Positions 25,251 to 32,766 of a DNA stretch of 64,000 nt are shown piece by piece. The stretch lies in NCBI RefSeq assembly GCF_007829815.1, contig NZ_VIWT01000001.1:372001-436000 (forward strand). Reading direction: 5' to 3'. Each line of letters starts with the position of its first letter. Position 1 is the stretch's first letter. Made by a program: the position numbers and the translations under genes. This DNA comes from Kitasatospora viridis (GTDB taxonomy: Bacteria > Actinomycetota > Actinomycetes > Streptomycetales > Streptomycetaceae). The notes under the pieces are model-generated. The model made no database searches, was not told the DNA's origin, and saw nothing but the letters and a program-made list of their open reading frames with translations.

Positions 25251-26788
25251 GCGGTGGCCTCCTGCTTCGTGGCGGCGGGGGCGGGCTGACGCTTGATCAG
25301 CTCGTACTCCGTCAGGTCGATGCGCTTGGTGGCGCGGCGGTAGGAGCCGGTGGAGCCGGGCCACAGGGTGGTGTTCTTGCCGCTCTCGGTGAGGTACCAG
25401 CTGCGGCAGCCGCCGGTGGTCCAGACGGTGCGGGACATCTTGTGCTGGAGCCGCTGGTTCCAGTGCCGCTGGGCCCGCTCGGTGGGCTGCAGCGCGGTGG
25501 CGCCGACCGACTGGAGGGTGGTCAGCGCCTCCACCAGGTAGGTCAGCGAGGACTCGATCATCAGGATCATCGAGCTGTTGCCGAGGCCGGTGTTGGGGCC
25601 GATCACCAGGAACAGGTTGGGGAAGCCGCGCACCGTGGTGCCGCGCAGCGCCTCCATGCCCTCGGGCTTCCACTCCTCGGCCAGGCTCTGGCCCCGGTCG
25701 CCGAAGACCCGGCCGGCGATCGGCGTGTCGGTGACGTGGAAGCCGGTGCCGAAGACGATCGCGTCGGCCTCGGTCTCGGTGCCGTCCTCGGCCACCAGGG
25801 TGGAGCCGCGCACCTCGCGCAGGCCGCTGGCGACCACCTCGGCGTTGGGGGCGGCGAGCGCCGGGTAGTAGCTCTGACTGAGCAGGATCCGCTTGCAGCC
25901 GATCCGGTAGTCGGGGGTCAGCCGGGCCCGCAGCGCCGGGTCGGCGACCTGCTGGGCGAGGTGCCGCTCGGCCATCCGCTGGACCAGCCTGAGCAGGCCG
26001 GGGCGCCGGACGAAGGCGTCCACCTGGAGCTCGCGGGCGGCGAACAGCGCGGCCCGGCGCAGTGCGGTGGTGGCCGGCACGGCCCGGTGGATCCGCTTCT
26101 CCAGCTCGGTGATCCGCCGGTCCAGCTTGGGCAGCACCCAGGCGGGGGTGCGCTGGAAGACCGTCAGCTCGGCGACCTTGGGCTGGATGGACGGGACGAT
26201 CTGGATCGCCGAGGCGCCGGTGCCGATCACGGCGACCCGCTTGCCGGTCAGGTCGAGGTCGTGGTCCCACTGGGAGGAGTGGAAGACCTGGCCGGGGAAG
26301 TCGGCGAGGCCGGGGACGGCCGGGATCTGCGGGTCGGAGAGCGGGCCGGTGGCGGAGACCAGCGCGTCGCAGGTCCAGCTGCCCCGGCTGGTGCTGACCC
26401 GCCAGCGGGCGTGCTCGGCCTCCCAGCGGGCCTCGGTGACCTCGTGGCCGAGCCGCAGGTGCGGGCGCAGGCCGTAGGTGTCGGTGACCCGCTCCAGGTA
26501 GTCGCGGATGTCCTGCTGGCCGGAGAAGCTGCGCGGCCAGTCGGGGTTGAGCGCGAAGGAGAAGGAGTAGAGGTGCGAGGGGACGTCGCAGGCGCAGCCG
26601 GGGTAGCTGTTGTCGCGCCAGGTGCCGCCGACGGAGTCGGCCCGCTCCAGGATCACGAAGTCGGTGATCCCGGCGCGGCGCAGGCGCACTCCGGCGCCGA
26701 TGCCGCCGAATCCGGATCCGATGACGACGACCCGCAGGTGGGGGGCGGGTTCGGGGGTGCGCGGGGTGGGGGTACGACGGGCTGCCAT
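25247..26788 (-). CDS. Flavin-containing Baeyer-Villiger-type monooxygenase
   Basis: 513 residues from an ATG preceded by GAGGA. FAD-binding GSGFGG (~25-30) is followed by the Baeyer-Villiger fingerprint FPGQVFHSSQWD (FxGxxxHxxxWD), the NADPH-binding GTGASAIQ, and FGTGFHVTD near the C-terminus. It should oxygenate ketones to esters or lactones using NADPH and O2. It is the first gene of a three-gene operon with a hydrolase and an SDR, divergent from a MerR-like regulator. The promoter has a perfect palindrome next to it, so substrate-dependent repression is likely. The substrate is unknown (cyclic ketone, steroid-like or fatty ketone). Confidence 0.93.
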   Translation of the reverse strand: MAARRTPTPRTPEPAPHLRVVVIGSGFGGIGAGVRLRRAGITDFVILERADSVGGTWRDNSYPGCACDVPSHLYSFSFALNPDWPRSFSGQQDIRDYLERVTDTYGLRPHLRLGHEVTEARWEAEHARWRVSTSRGSWTCDALVSATGPLSDPQIPAVPGLADFPGQVFHSSQWDHDLDLTGKRVAVIGTGASAIQIVPSIQPKVAELTVFQRTPAWVLPKLDRRITELEKRIHRAVPATTALRRAALFAARELQVDAFVRRPGLLRLVQRMAERHLAQQVADPALRARLTPDYRIGCKRILLSQSYYPALAAPNAEVVASGLREVRGSTLVAEDGTETEADAIVFGTGFHVTDTPIAGRVFGDRGQSLAEEWKPEGMEALRGTTVRGFPNLFLVIGPNTGLGNSSMILMIESSLTYLVEALTTLQSVGATALQPTERAQRHWNQRLQHKMSRTVWTTGGCRSWYLTESGKNTTLWPGSTGSYRRATKRIDLTEYELIKRQPAPAATKQEATA

Positions 26789-26838
26789 GCGGGTCCTCGT
26801 TTCGGGGGGCGAGGCGAGCGTAGAGGAGGCGTGATCGT

Positions 26839-26854
26839 GCCAGTGATTACTGGC
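26839..26854. promoter_or_regulatory. Palindromic operator in the monooxygenase/MerR divergent region
   Basis: GCCAGT-GATT-ACTGGC is a perfect 6+4+6 palindrome. It lies just downstream of the probable -10 of the monooxygenase operon, over the likely transcription start, where a bound protein would block transcription. Confidence 0.65.
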
Positions 26855-26863
26855 GCGATTGGC

Positions 26864-26892
26864 AGAGTAGCTGTTGACAGCGAATCTAGTAA
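26864..26892 (-). promoter_or_regulatory. Promoter of the monooxygenase operon
   Basis: On the minus strand TTACTA (26892-26887) is followed after 17 nt by TACTCT (26869-26864), giving a start near 26857, about 70 nt before the monooxygenase ATG. Confidence 0.5.
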
Positions 26893-26929
26893 GGGGTCGG
26901 GAGAGGCGGAATTCCCGCACGCCGAGCCC

Positions 26930-26935
26930 TATGCT
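26930..26935 (+). promoter_or_regulatory. Leaderless -10 element of the MerR-like gene
   Basis: TATGCT ends 7 nt before the GTG start at 26943, and there is no Shine-Dalgarno. This spacing is typical of actinobacterial leaderless transcripts. Confidence 0.55.
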
Positions 26936-26942
26936 GGGCCCC

Positions 26943-27704
26943 GTGGCGCAGACCGAGAACGAGCCGGAGCAGGCCCGCGAGTACCGGGTGGAGGAGCTCG
27001 CCGAGGCCGCCGGGATCACCACCCGCACGCTCCGCTTCTACCGCGAGCGCAAGCTGCTCCCGCCACCGCGCAAGGAGGGCCGGATCGCCTGGTACGGCGA
27101 GGCCCACCTGGCCCGGCTGCGGATGATCGCCGAGCTGCTGGAGCGCGGCCACACCCTCGGCGGCATCGCCGAGCTGATCGGCGCCGGCGAGCGCGGGCGC
27201 GAGGTGGCCGAGCTGATCGGCCTGGCCGACGCGATCATCTCCCCCTGGTCCGACGAGACCCCGGTCTCGCTCGGCTGGACCGAGCTGCGCGCCGCCTTCG
27301 GCGACCAGCTGACCGAGGCCAACACCGCCGAGTCGCTGGCCCAGGGCTACATCACCGTCACCGACGACGGGATCACCCACGTCAGCCGGCGGCTGATGGA
27401 CGCCACCGTGGCCCTGGTCCACGAGGACATCCCGCTGGCGGCCGTGCTCGACACCGCCCGCAAGGCGCAGGAGTTCGCCGACGCGATCGCCGAGGTGTTC
27501 GTCGGCCTGATCCGCGACCAACTGCTCGGCGCGCTCGCCGCGGAGGAGCCGCTGCCGCCGGGCGAGGCGGCCCACCTGACCGAGCAGCTGCACCGGATCC
27601 GCCCGCTGGCCCGCACCGTGGCCGACGCCCAGATCGGGCTCGCCCTGGACCGCCGGGTGCGCGCGGAGTACGAGGAACTGCTGCGCCGTCACCGGACGGG
27701 GTGA
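26943..27704 (+). CDS. MerR-family transcriptional regulator
   Basis: 253 residues. The N-terminal ~70 residues are a MerR winged helix (EYRVEELAEAAGITTRTLRF, then YRERKLLPPPRKEGR and LLERGHTLGGIAELI). The remaining ~180 residues are a helical, Cys-poor domain, so this is not a metal sensor of the classic type; it probably binds an organic ligand. GTG at 26943 is chosen because TATGCT stands 7 nt upstream; the ATG at 26931 lies inside that -10. The gene is divergent from the monooxygenase-hydrolase-SDR operon and probably controls it through the palindrome at 26839-26854. Confidence 0.87.
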   Translation: MAQTENEPEQAREYRVEELAEAAGITTRTLRFYRERKLLPPPRKEGRIAWYGEAHLARLRMIAELLERGHTLGGIAELIGAGERGREVAELIGLADAIISPWSDETPVSLGWTELRAAFGDQLTEANTAESLAQGYITVTDDGITHVSRRLMDATVALVHEDIPLAAVLDTARKAQEFADAIAEVFVGLIRDQLLGALAAEEPLPPGEAAHLTEQLHRIRPLARTVADAQIGLALDRRVRAEYEELLRRHRTG

Positions 27705-27798
27705 CGCCCCCTCAGGCCCCCACCGTTCGCCGGGCTGGGGAAGGTCGCACCACCTCGACCGTGCGAGAGTGGTAGCGAACGGAAGGGAGCGTGCCGGC

Positions 27799-28608
27799 GT
27801 GCTCATGGAGAAGGTGGCGGAGATCCTCAGCGAGGCGTCCGCCGAGGCCGTCGAGCCGCGGTTCCGGGCCCTGGCGGCGGGCGAGGTGATGGAGAAGGCT
27901 CCGGGCGACGTGGTGACCGTCGCCGACCGGGAGGCCGAGCTGATCATCACCCGCCGGCTGCGCGAGCTGCTGCCGGTGCCGGTGGTCGGCGAGGAGGCGG
28001 TGGCGGCCGACCCGGCACTGGCCCGGGCGCTGCACACCGAGCCCGCCTGCTGGCTGGTCGACCCGGTGGACGGCACCGCCAACTTCGTCGCCGGCCGCCC
28101 CGACTTCGCCGTGATGGCCTCGCTGGTCCGGGACGGCGAGGCGGTGGCCTCCTGGATCTGGCAGCCGATGACCCGCACCAGCTACGTGGCCGAACTCGGC
28201 GCCGGGGCCTGGCGGGACGGCCACCGGCTGACCCGGGCGCCGGCCGGCGAGCGGCCGCAGCAGTGGCGCGGCTCGGTCAAGCACTACCTGCGCCGCCCCG
28301 GCCTCTTCCCCGGCCTGGACACCCGAATACCGGCCTTCGGCCAGCTGACCGGCGGCAGGCGCTCGGCCGGCATGGAGTACCCCCTGGTGGCCGACGGCGA
28401 GCTGGAGTTCCTGCTCTACTGGCACACCCTCCCGTGGGACCACGCCCCCGGCTCGCTGCTGGTGCGCGAGGCCGGCGGCGTCTCGGCCCGGCTCGACGGC
28501 TCCCCCTACCGGGCCGACCCGCCGGGCGGCGTGGACGGTCTGCTGGTCGCCTGCGACCCGCAGACCTGGGAGCGGACCCGGGCGATCCTGCTGGGCCTGC
28601 CCGAGTAG
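27799..28608 (+). CDS. Inositol monophosphatase-family phosphatase
   Basis: 269 residues from the GTG at 27799, nine nt after GGAAGGGAG. Metal-binding motifs of the Li-sensitive phosphatase family are present: the Glu pair in VVGEEAV, WLVDPVDGTANF (DPxDGT) and C-terminal WDHAPGSLLVREAGG. Members hydrolyse inositol-1-phosphate, histidinol phosphate, fructose bisphosphate or PAP. The exact substrate cannot be chosen from sequence. It ends next to a 22-bp hairpin shared with the convergent P450 gene. Confidence 0.9.
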   Translation: MLMEKVAEILSEASAEAVEPRFRALAAGEVMEKAPGDVVTVADREAELIITRRLRELLPVPVVGEEAVAADPALARALHTEPACWLVDPVDGTANFVAGRPDFAVMASLVRDGEAVASWIWQPMTRTSYVAELGAGAWRDGHRLTRAPAGERPQQWRGSVKHYLRRPGLFPGLDTRIPAFGQLTGGRRSAGMEYPLVADGELEFLLYWHTLPWDHAPGSLLVREAGGVSARLDGSPYRADPPGGVDGLLVACDPQTWERTRAILLGLPE

Positions 28609-28620
28609 CGGCGCGCCCGG

Positions 28621-28656
28621 CGGCCTACTCAGCAGCCTGCTCAGCGGCCTACTCAG
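28621..28656. repeat. Three 12-bp tandem repeats
   Basis: CGGCCTACTCAG, CAGCCTGCTCAG and CGGCCTACTCAG follow one another between the phosphatase stop and the large hairpin. No function is apparent. Confidence 0.6.
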
Positions 28657-28706
28657 CCGGTGGCGGCTGCGACACCGGCTGCGGCCGGTGTCGCAGCCGC
28701 CACCGG
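28657..28706. terminator. Perfect 22-bp hairpin, bidirectional terminator
   Basis: Arms 28657-28678 and 28685-28706 pair perfectly around the loop CTGCGG. It sits between the convergent phosphatase and P450 genes and is unusually long and symmetrical for a terminator. Confidence 0.8.
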
Positions 28707-28747
28707 GACGGCCGCCCGGAGCGGGTCGACGCGCTCGACCGGCCCGG

Positions 28748-29917
28748 CTACCAGAGCACGGGCAGCCGCTCGGGCAGCCGCTTGATGAAGCCGGGCCGCC
28801 AGGCCAGCTGGTCCGCCGGCAGGGCGAGGCGCAGCCCGGGCAGCCGCTCCACCAGCACGGTCAGGGCGATCTGCGCGTGGGTGCGGCCGAGCGCGGAGGC
28901 CGGGCAGAAGTGCCGGCCGGCGCCGAAGGACAGGTGCGGGCCGTCCGCCCGGTCGAAGTCGATCCGCTCCGGGTCCGGGAAGACGGCCGGGTCGTGGTTG
29001 GCCCCCTCCACCAGCACCAGCACCAGCTCCCCGGCCCGCACCAGCTCCCCGCCCACGCGCACGTCGGCGAGCGCGAGCCGGGGCAGCGCGTCCCCGATCG
29101 ACAGGTTGACCCGCAGCAGCTCCTCCACCGCCCGCCCGATCAGCTCGGGTTCGGCACGCAGCCGGTCGGCCAGCTCGGGGCGCTCGGCCAGCGCGATGAT
29201 CGCGTACTGCAGGAAGGCCGAGGTGCTCACCGCGCCCGCGCCGAAGAGCGAGAGCGCGACGGTGGCGAGCAGCTCGTCGTCGACCGAGGCCCGCAGCGGT
29301 GCGAACCGGCCGAGCAGGCCCTGCGTCGGGCCGGCCTTCAGGTGGTCGACCAGGTAGCCGAGGTCCTTGTACCAGTTGGGGGCCGACCCTTCGAAGGGCT
29401 GCGGGCTGGTGACGAAGGCCAGGTCGATCCCGGCCATCAGCCGGCGCCAGTCGGTGGCCGGGATCCCCAGCAACCGGCAGTGCAGCGCCGCCGAGTACGG
29501 GTCCGCGAAGGCGGAGCGCAGGTCGGCGGGCGCGCCCTCGGCCCGGACGGCGTCCAGCAGGCGCTCCGCCTCGGCGGTCAGCCAGCCGTCCAACTCCCGG
29601 TCGGCGCGCGGCGAGAGCGCCTTCATGACGGCCTCGCGCAGGCCCGCGCTGTTGATGTTGCCCATGTTGTTGACCACCTCCGGCGGGATGGTCAGCGCGT
29701 ACTGCCGCGGCACGCCCGGGTTGGCGGTGTCCTTGAGGCTGAACCGCTCGTCCTCCAGCACCTGGACGGCCAGTCGGTGGCTGCTCACCAGCCAGGCGGG
29801 GTCGCCGGTCATGGTGCGGACCCGGGTGATCGGCTGCTCGGCGCAGAGCCGCAGCGCCTGCGGGTCGAGCAGGTCGCCGCGCCGGGCGAGCGGGAACGGG
29901 ACAGCGCTGGCACTCAC
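28748..29917 (-). CDS. CYP121-like cytochrome P450 paired with a cyclodipeptide synthase
   Basis: 389 residues from a GTG preceded by GGAG. The heme Cys is C338 in FGAGRHFCPASALG. Long stretches match, from memory, Mycobacterium tuberculosis CYP121A1, which forms a C-C bond in cyclo(Tyr-Tyr) to give mycocyclosin: AWLVSS, QVLEDERFS, LTIPPEVVNNMGNI, AGLREAVMKA, ELVLVLVEGAN and ERLPVLW. Conserved pocket residues include the NN of VVNN, F of LAF, W of PNW and S of GAGAVS. At three CYP121 substrate contacts it differs: F280, Q385 and R386 become I274, I378 and K379. It lies 54 nt downstream of the cyclodipeptide synthase and probably tailors its product, which may not be cyclo(Tyr-Tyr). Confidence 0.93.
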   Translation of the reverse strand: MSASAVPFPLARRGDLLDPQALRLCAEQPITRVRTMTGDPAWLVSSHRLAVQVLEDERFSLKDTANPGVPRQYALTIPPEVVNNMGNINSAGLREAVMKALSPRADRELDGWLTAEAERLLDAVRAEGAPADLRSAFADPYSAALHCRLLGIPATDWRRLMAGIDLAFVTSPQPFEGSAPNWYKDLGYLVDHLKAGPTQGLLGRFAPLRASVDDELLATVALSLFGAGAVSTSAFLQYAIIALAERPELADRLRAEPELIGRAVEELLRVNLSIGDALPRLALADVRVGGELVRAGELVLVLVEGANHDPAVFPDPERIDFDRADGPHLSFGAGRHFCPASALGRTHAQIALTVLVERLPGLRLALPADQLAWRPGFIKRLPERLPVLW

Positions 29918-29971
29918 AGTGCTCTTCTCCTCAAAGTAACGGTGGTTGACGGTTCGTCGGGTGATCTGCGG

Positions 29972-30700
29972 TCAGACGGCGGCGAGCACGGGGGCCGGCC
30001 GGACCACCGCGTAGCCCTGCCGGGGCTGCGCGCGCAGGCCGTGCGCGCGGCCGAACAGCACCGGGGTCAGCGGCAGTTCGAGGTGGTAGCAGCTGATCGA
30101 GCTGCGCACCCCGAGCAGCGCGGGGGTGTCCAGGAAGAACGGCAGCTCGGCGGCTATGTAGTCGAGCCCGGCGGCGAGCTGGGTCGGGGTGGGCCGGTGG
30201 TCGGGGGTCAGCCGGGCGGCCAGGAAGGAGCGGGCCATGCCCTCGGCGGCCGCGGCGAGTTCCGCGTCCCCTTCGAGCGCCAGGTCCACGGTGGCGCGCA
30301 GCCGCCGGTAGGCCGGGTCGCCGGTGAACGCGGAGAGCGGGTGGCAGTGGACGCCGCTGCGGCCGGCCTGCTCAACGCCGCTGCGGATCCGCCGGGCGGT
30401 CGCCTTGACCTCCTTGGCGGCCCGGCGCTCGGCGTGTTCGGCGGTGTAGCCGGCCGCCTCGAACTGCGCGGCGACGTGCAGGTCGGCGTGCACCACGTCC
30501 ACCCGGTCGAAGGATTCCCGGGCCCAGCGGACGAGTTCGGCGATCCGCCCGGCGCTGAAGTAGCTGTTCCCGGGGCTCACCCCGATCAGCAGGTGGTCGC
30601 CGTCGCCCCAGAGCCGGCGGCAGCGGTCGGAGAACGGAACCGCCTGGAACGACGGGAGCGGGCCGTTCGGAAAGTTCGGAGAGTTCGGGAGAGTCAACAC
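29972..30700 (-). CDS. Cyclodipeptide synthase (AlbC-like, NYH subfamily)
   Basis: 242 residues from the GTG at 30700, preceded by GGAGG; AlbC of S. noursei is 239, so the longer upstream frame is rejected. All AlbC catalytic positions are present: nucleophile Ser in LIGVSPGNSYFS (S42 = S37), Y181 and E185 in GLDYIAAELPFF (= Y178/E182), and Y205-H206 in SCYHLELP (= Y202-H203). N45 plus Y205-H206 define the NYH subfamily. CDPSs take two aminoacyl-tRNAs and make a cyclic dipeptide without ATP or an NRPS. It heads a two-gene unit with a CYP121-like P450 and lies downstream of iron-box-controlled diaminobutyrate genes. The amino acids used cannot be read off reliably. Confidence 0.95.
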   Translation of the reverse strand: MLTLPNSPNFPNGPLPSFQAVPFSDRCRRLWGDGDHLLIGVSPGNSYFSAGRIAELVRWARESFDRVDVVHADLHVAAQFEAAGYTAEHAERRAAKEVKATARRIRSGVEQAGRSGVHCHPLSAFTGDPAYRRLRATVDLALEGDAELAAAAEGMARSFLAARLTPDHRPTPTQLAAGLDYIAAELPFFLDTPALLGVRSSISCYHLELPLTPVLFGRAHGLRAQPRQGYAVVRPAPVLAAV

Positions 30701-30900
30701 GCGGCCTCCGGGGCGGTCGCAGCGGGAGCGGGAAAGCGACGGGGGAAGGAAAGGCGAAGGAAAAAGGCGCACGGCAGCACCCGGGAATGCGCAGGCGTGC
30801 GCAAGCTCCGGCGGGTGTTCGACAGTGGGTTCAGCGAATGGCCATGCGGAATTCACGTCCGCCGGGCGCGACGGCCCAGGGCGGACGGCTGGTTACGGGT

Positions 30901-31026
30901 TCAGGTCGCGCATGCCGCGACCGGCGGCATGCCGTCGGGGGTGGCCACCACGGACGCCGGGGCCGGTACGGGCCGCGTCCGATCGCTACGACATGCCGCA
31001 GACACCGCGATAACGCGGTTGCGCAT
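30901..31026 (-). CDS. Candidate 41-residue small ORF in the CDPS leader
   Basis: ATG at 31026 preceded by GAGGGGGAT at ~6 nt, stop TGA at 30903-30901. The peptide begins MRNRVIAVSAACRSDRTRP and ends PPVAACAT, with two Cys and no membrane segment or recognised motif. It is the first start codon downstream of a minus-strand promoter-like pair (31128-31100) and ends 200 nt before the CDPS start. It could be a leader peptide, a small functional protein or chance. Evidence is the ribosome-binding site and position only. Confidence 0.35.
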   Translation of the reverse strand: MRNRVIAVSAACRSDRTRPVPAPASVVATPDGMPPVAACAT

Positions 31027-31278
31027 GACGGATCCCCCTCGTGCACGCCGCTAGTCCCAGTGGAGCCGTGTGCTCCCGGTGTGGCGGCGACTACCCGACG
31101 TTATCGCCGCCGCTGCGGACCTTCGCAACAAATACCCTCCGGTTGGCGGAATATCGCACTGCCGTGGCCGAAAACAGCCTCCCGGCTGGCCGAAAGACCT
31201 GCGTACCCGAAGATTTCCAACCGCTCCCCGGAATTCCCGCCGCGCTCCTTTCCGCCCCGTTTCCCGAGTGCCCGGCGG
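31027..31278. other. Intergenic region between the decarboxylase and the CDPS unit
   Basis: About 250 nt with distinctly lower GC at ~31100-31260. Apart from the promoter-like pair at 31100-31128 I see no gene. It probably gives the CDPS-P450 unit its own promoter, separate from the iron-box operon. Confidence 0.45.
31100..31128 (-). promoter_or_regulatory. Candidate promoter for the CDPS-P450 unit
   Basis: On the minus strand TTGCGA (31128-31123), 17 nt, GATAAC (31105-31100); four of six consensus matches in each hexamer. Confidence 0.4.
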
Positions 31279-32766
31279 TCAGCCCGACTCGTGGGCGGTG
31301 CGGAGGACTTCGGCGAGCAGCCGGTCCAGATCGGACTCGGTGGCGTGCGGGTTGAGCACGGTGAGCTTCAGCCAGGTGGTGAGGGGCGGCAGCCCCGCAC
31401 CACCCACCTCCGCACGACCCACCTCCGCACCACCCACCTCCGCACGACCCAGCACCGCGCGGCCGGTGGCCAGCAGCCGGCGGCGCAGCCGCGCGTGCTG
31501 GGCGTCGTCCAGGCCGCGCAGCCGGAACAGCACCGTGGTCAGCGCGGGGTCGCCCCAGAGTTCGAGCTCCGGGTGGGAGCGGATCCGCCGCGCCGCGTAC
31601 CCGGCCAGCTCGTGGCAGCGCTCCACCAGCCGCCCGAGCCCGGCCCGGCCCACGGTGCGCAGGGTGACCGCGATCGGGAAGGCGTCGGCCCGGCGGGTGG
31701 TGCGCAGCGAGCGGCCGAGCAGGCTGGGGTAGCCGGCCGCCTCGTCGTCGGCCGGGTTGAGGTAGGCGGCCCGGCGGGCCAGCGAGGCGTAGCTCTGCTC
31801 GCGGCGGGCCAGGAAGACCCCGGCGGCGACCGGCTGCCAGCCGAGCTTGTGCCAGTCCAGCGCGATCGAGTCGGCCCGCTCCACCCCGGCGAGCAGCGGG
31901 GCCAGCCGGTCGCTGAGCAGCGCGCCGCCGCCGTAGGCCGCGTCCACGTGCAGCCAGGCGCCGTGCTCGGCGGCCAGGTCGGCGCAGGCGGGCAGCGGGT
32001 CGATCGCGCCCGTGTCGGTGGTTCCTGCGGTGGCCACCACGGCGACCGGGGTCTCCCCCGCCCGCCGGGCCGCGGCCAGCGCGGCGGCGAGCGCCCGCAG
32101 GTCCATCCGCTGCGCGCCGTCCACCGGCACCGGGACCACGGCGCGCTCACCGAGCCCGAGCACGGCGGCCGCGCGCTGCACCGAGAAGTGCGCGGCGGCG
32201 GAGGCGAAGAGCCGGGGCCGGCGGGCCGGGTCGACGCCGTCCAGCTCGACCCGGCGGCCGTCGGCCGCGAGCACGGTGTCCCGGGCCAGCAGCAGGGCGA
32301 GCAGGTTGGACTCCGTCCCGCCGGAGGTCAGCACCCCGGCGGCCGTCTCCCGCGGGTAGCCGACCAGTTCGGCGAGTTCGCCGATCAGTTCGGTCTCCAG
32401 CACGGTCGCGGCGGGCGCCTGGTCCCAGGAGTCCAGCGAGGGGTTGAGCGCGCTGACCGCGAGGTCGGCCGCCACCGCGACGGCCAGCGGCGGGCAGTGC
32501 AGGTGGGCGGCGCAGGCCGGGTCGGCGGGGTCGGCCGCGCCCTCGGCCAGCAGCCGGGTCAGCTCTGACAGCGGATCGGCTGACGCACCGTCGAGCACCT
32601 TGCGCACCCCGGCGGCGAGCTCGTCCGGCCGGCCCGCCGCCACCGGCCCGCCGCGCGCCGCCGCCCCGTCGGCGAGCGCGGTCAGCACCGTCTCCACCAG
32701 CGGCCGCAGCGCCGCCGGCCCGGCCACCCCGCCGGCCAGCGCCGTCGGGTCCGGCCTGGCGGTCAC
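31279..32766 (-). CDS. L-2,4-diaminobutyrate decarboxylase (PLP-dependent)
   Basis: 495 residues from a GTG that overlaps the aminotransferase stop (GTGA). It is a group II PLP decarboxylase: LTSGGTESNLLALL, VVATAGTTDTGAIDP, HVDAAYGGG and the PLP lysine K307 in LDWHKLGWQP. The pairing with a diaminobutyrate aminotransferase identifies it as the enzyme forming 1,3-diaminopropane, a building block of schizokinen/rhizobactin-type siderophores. A tandem RAEVGGAEVG repeat (DNA 31396-31450) inserts near the C-terminus. It is iron-regulated through the upstream iron box. No siderophore synthetase is encoded nearby, so the use of the diamine is open. Confidence 0.9.
   Translation of the reverse strand: MTARPDPTALAGGVAGPAALRPLVETVLTALADGAAARGGPVAAGRPDELAAGVRKVLDGASADPLSELTRLLAEGAADPADPACAAHLHCPPLAVAVAADLAVSALNPSLDSWDQAPAATVLETELIGELAELVGYPRETAAGVLTSGGTESNLLALLLARDTVLAADGRRVELDGVDPARRPRLFASAAAHFSVQRAAAVLGLGERAVVPVPVDGAQRMDLRALAAALAAARRAGETPVAVVATAGTTDTGAIDPLPACADLAAEHGAWLHVDAAYGGGALLSDRLAPLLAGVERADSIALDWHKLGWQPVAAGVFLARREQSYASLARRAAYLNPADDEAAGYPSLLGRSLRTTRRADAFPIAVTLRTVGRAGLGRLVERCHELAGYAARRIRSHPELELWGDPALTTVLFRLRGLDDAQHARLRRRLLATGRAVLGRAEVGGAEVGRAEVGGAGLPPLTTWLKLTVLNPHATESDLDRLLAEVLRTAHESG
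31396..31450. repeat. In-frame 15-bp tandem repeat inside the decarboxylase gene
   Basis: CCACCTCCGCACGAC, then the same with a CC instead of CG step, then the first again (31404-31448), preceded by a partial unit. It encodes alternating RAEVG/GAEVG near the protein's C-terminus. Units are nearly identical, so copy number may vary between strains. Confidence 0.8.

Noticed and set aside
26931..26942. ATG at 26931 as start of the MerR-like gene
   Set aside because: It is part of the TATGCT -10 element and lacks a ribosome-binding site; GTG at 26943 fits a leaderless start.
30701..30856. 52-codon N-terminal extension of the CDPS
   Set aside because: The GTG at 30700 has GGAGG, gives AlbC-like length and places the nucleophilic Ser at 42; the extension shows no conserved features.
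31396..31450. Short CRISPR-like repeat
   Set aside because: Units of 15 bp without spacers inside a PLP decarboxylase gene; simply an in-frame tandem repeat.
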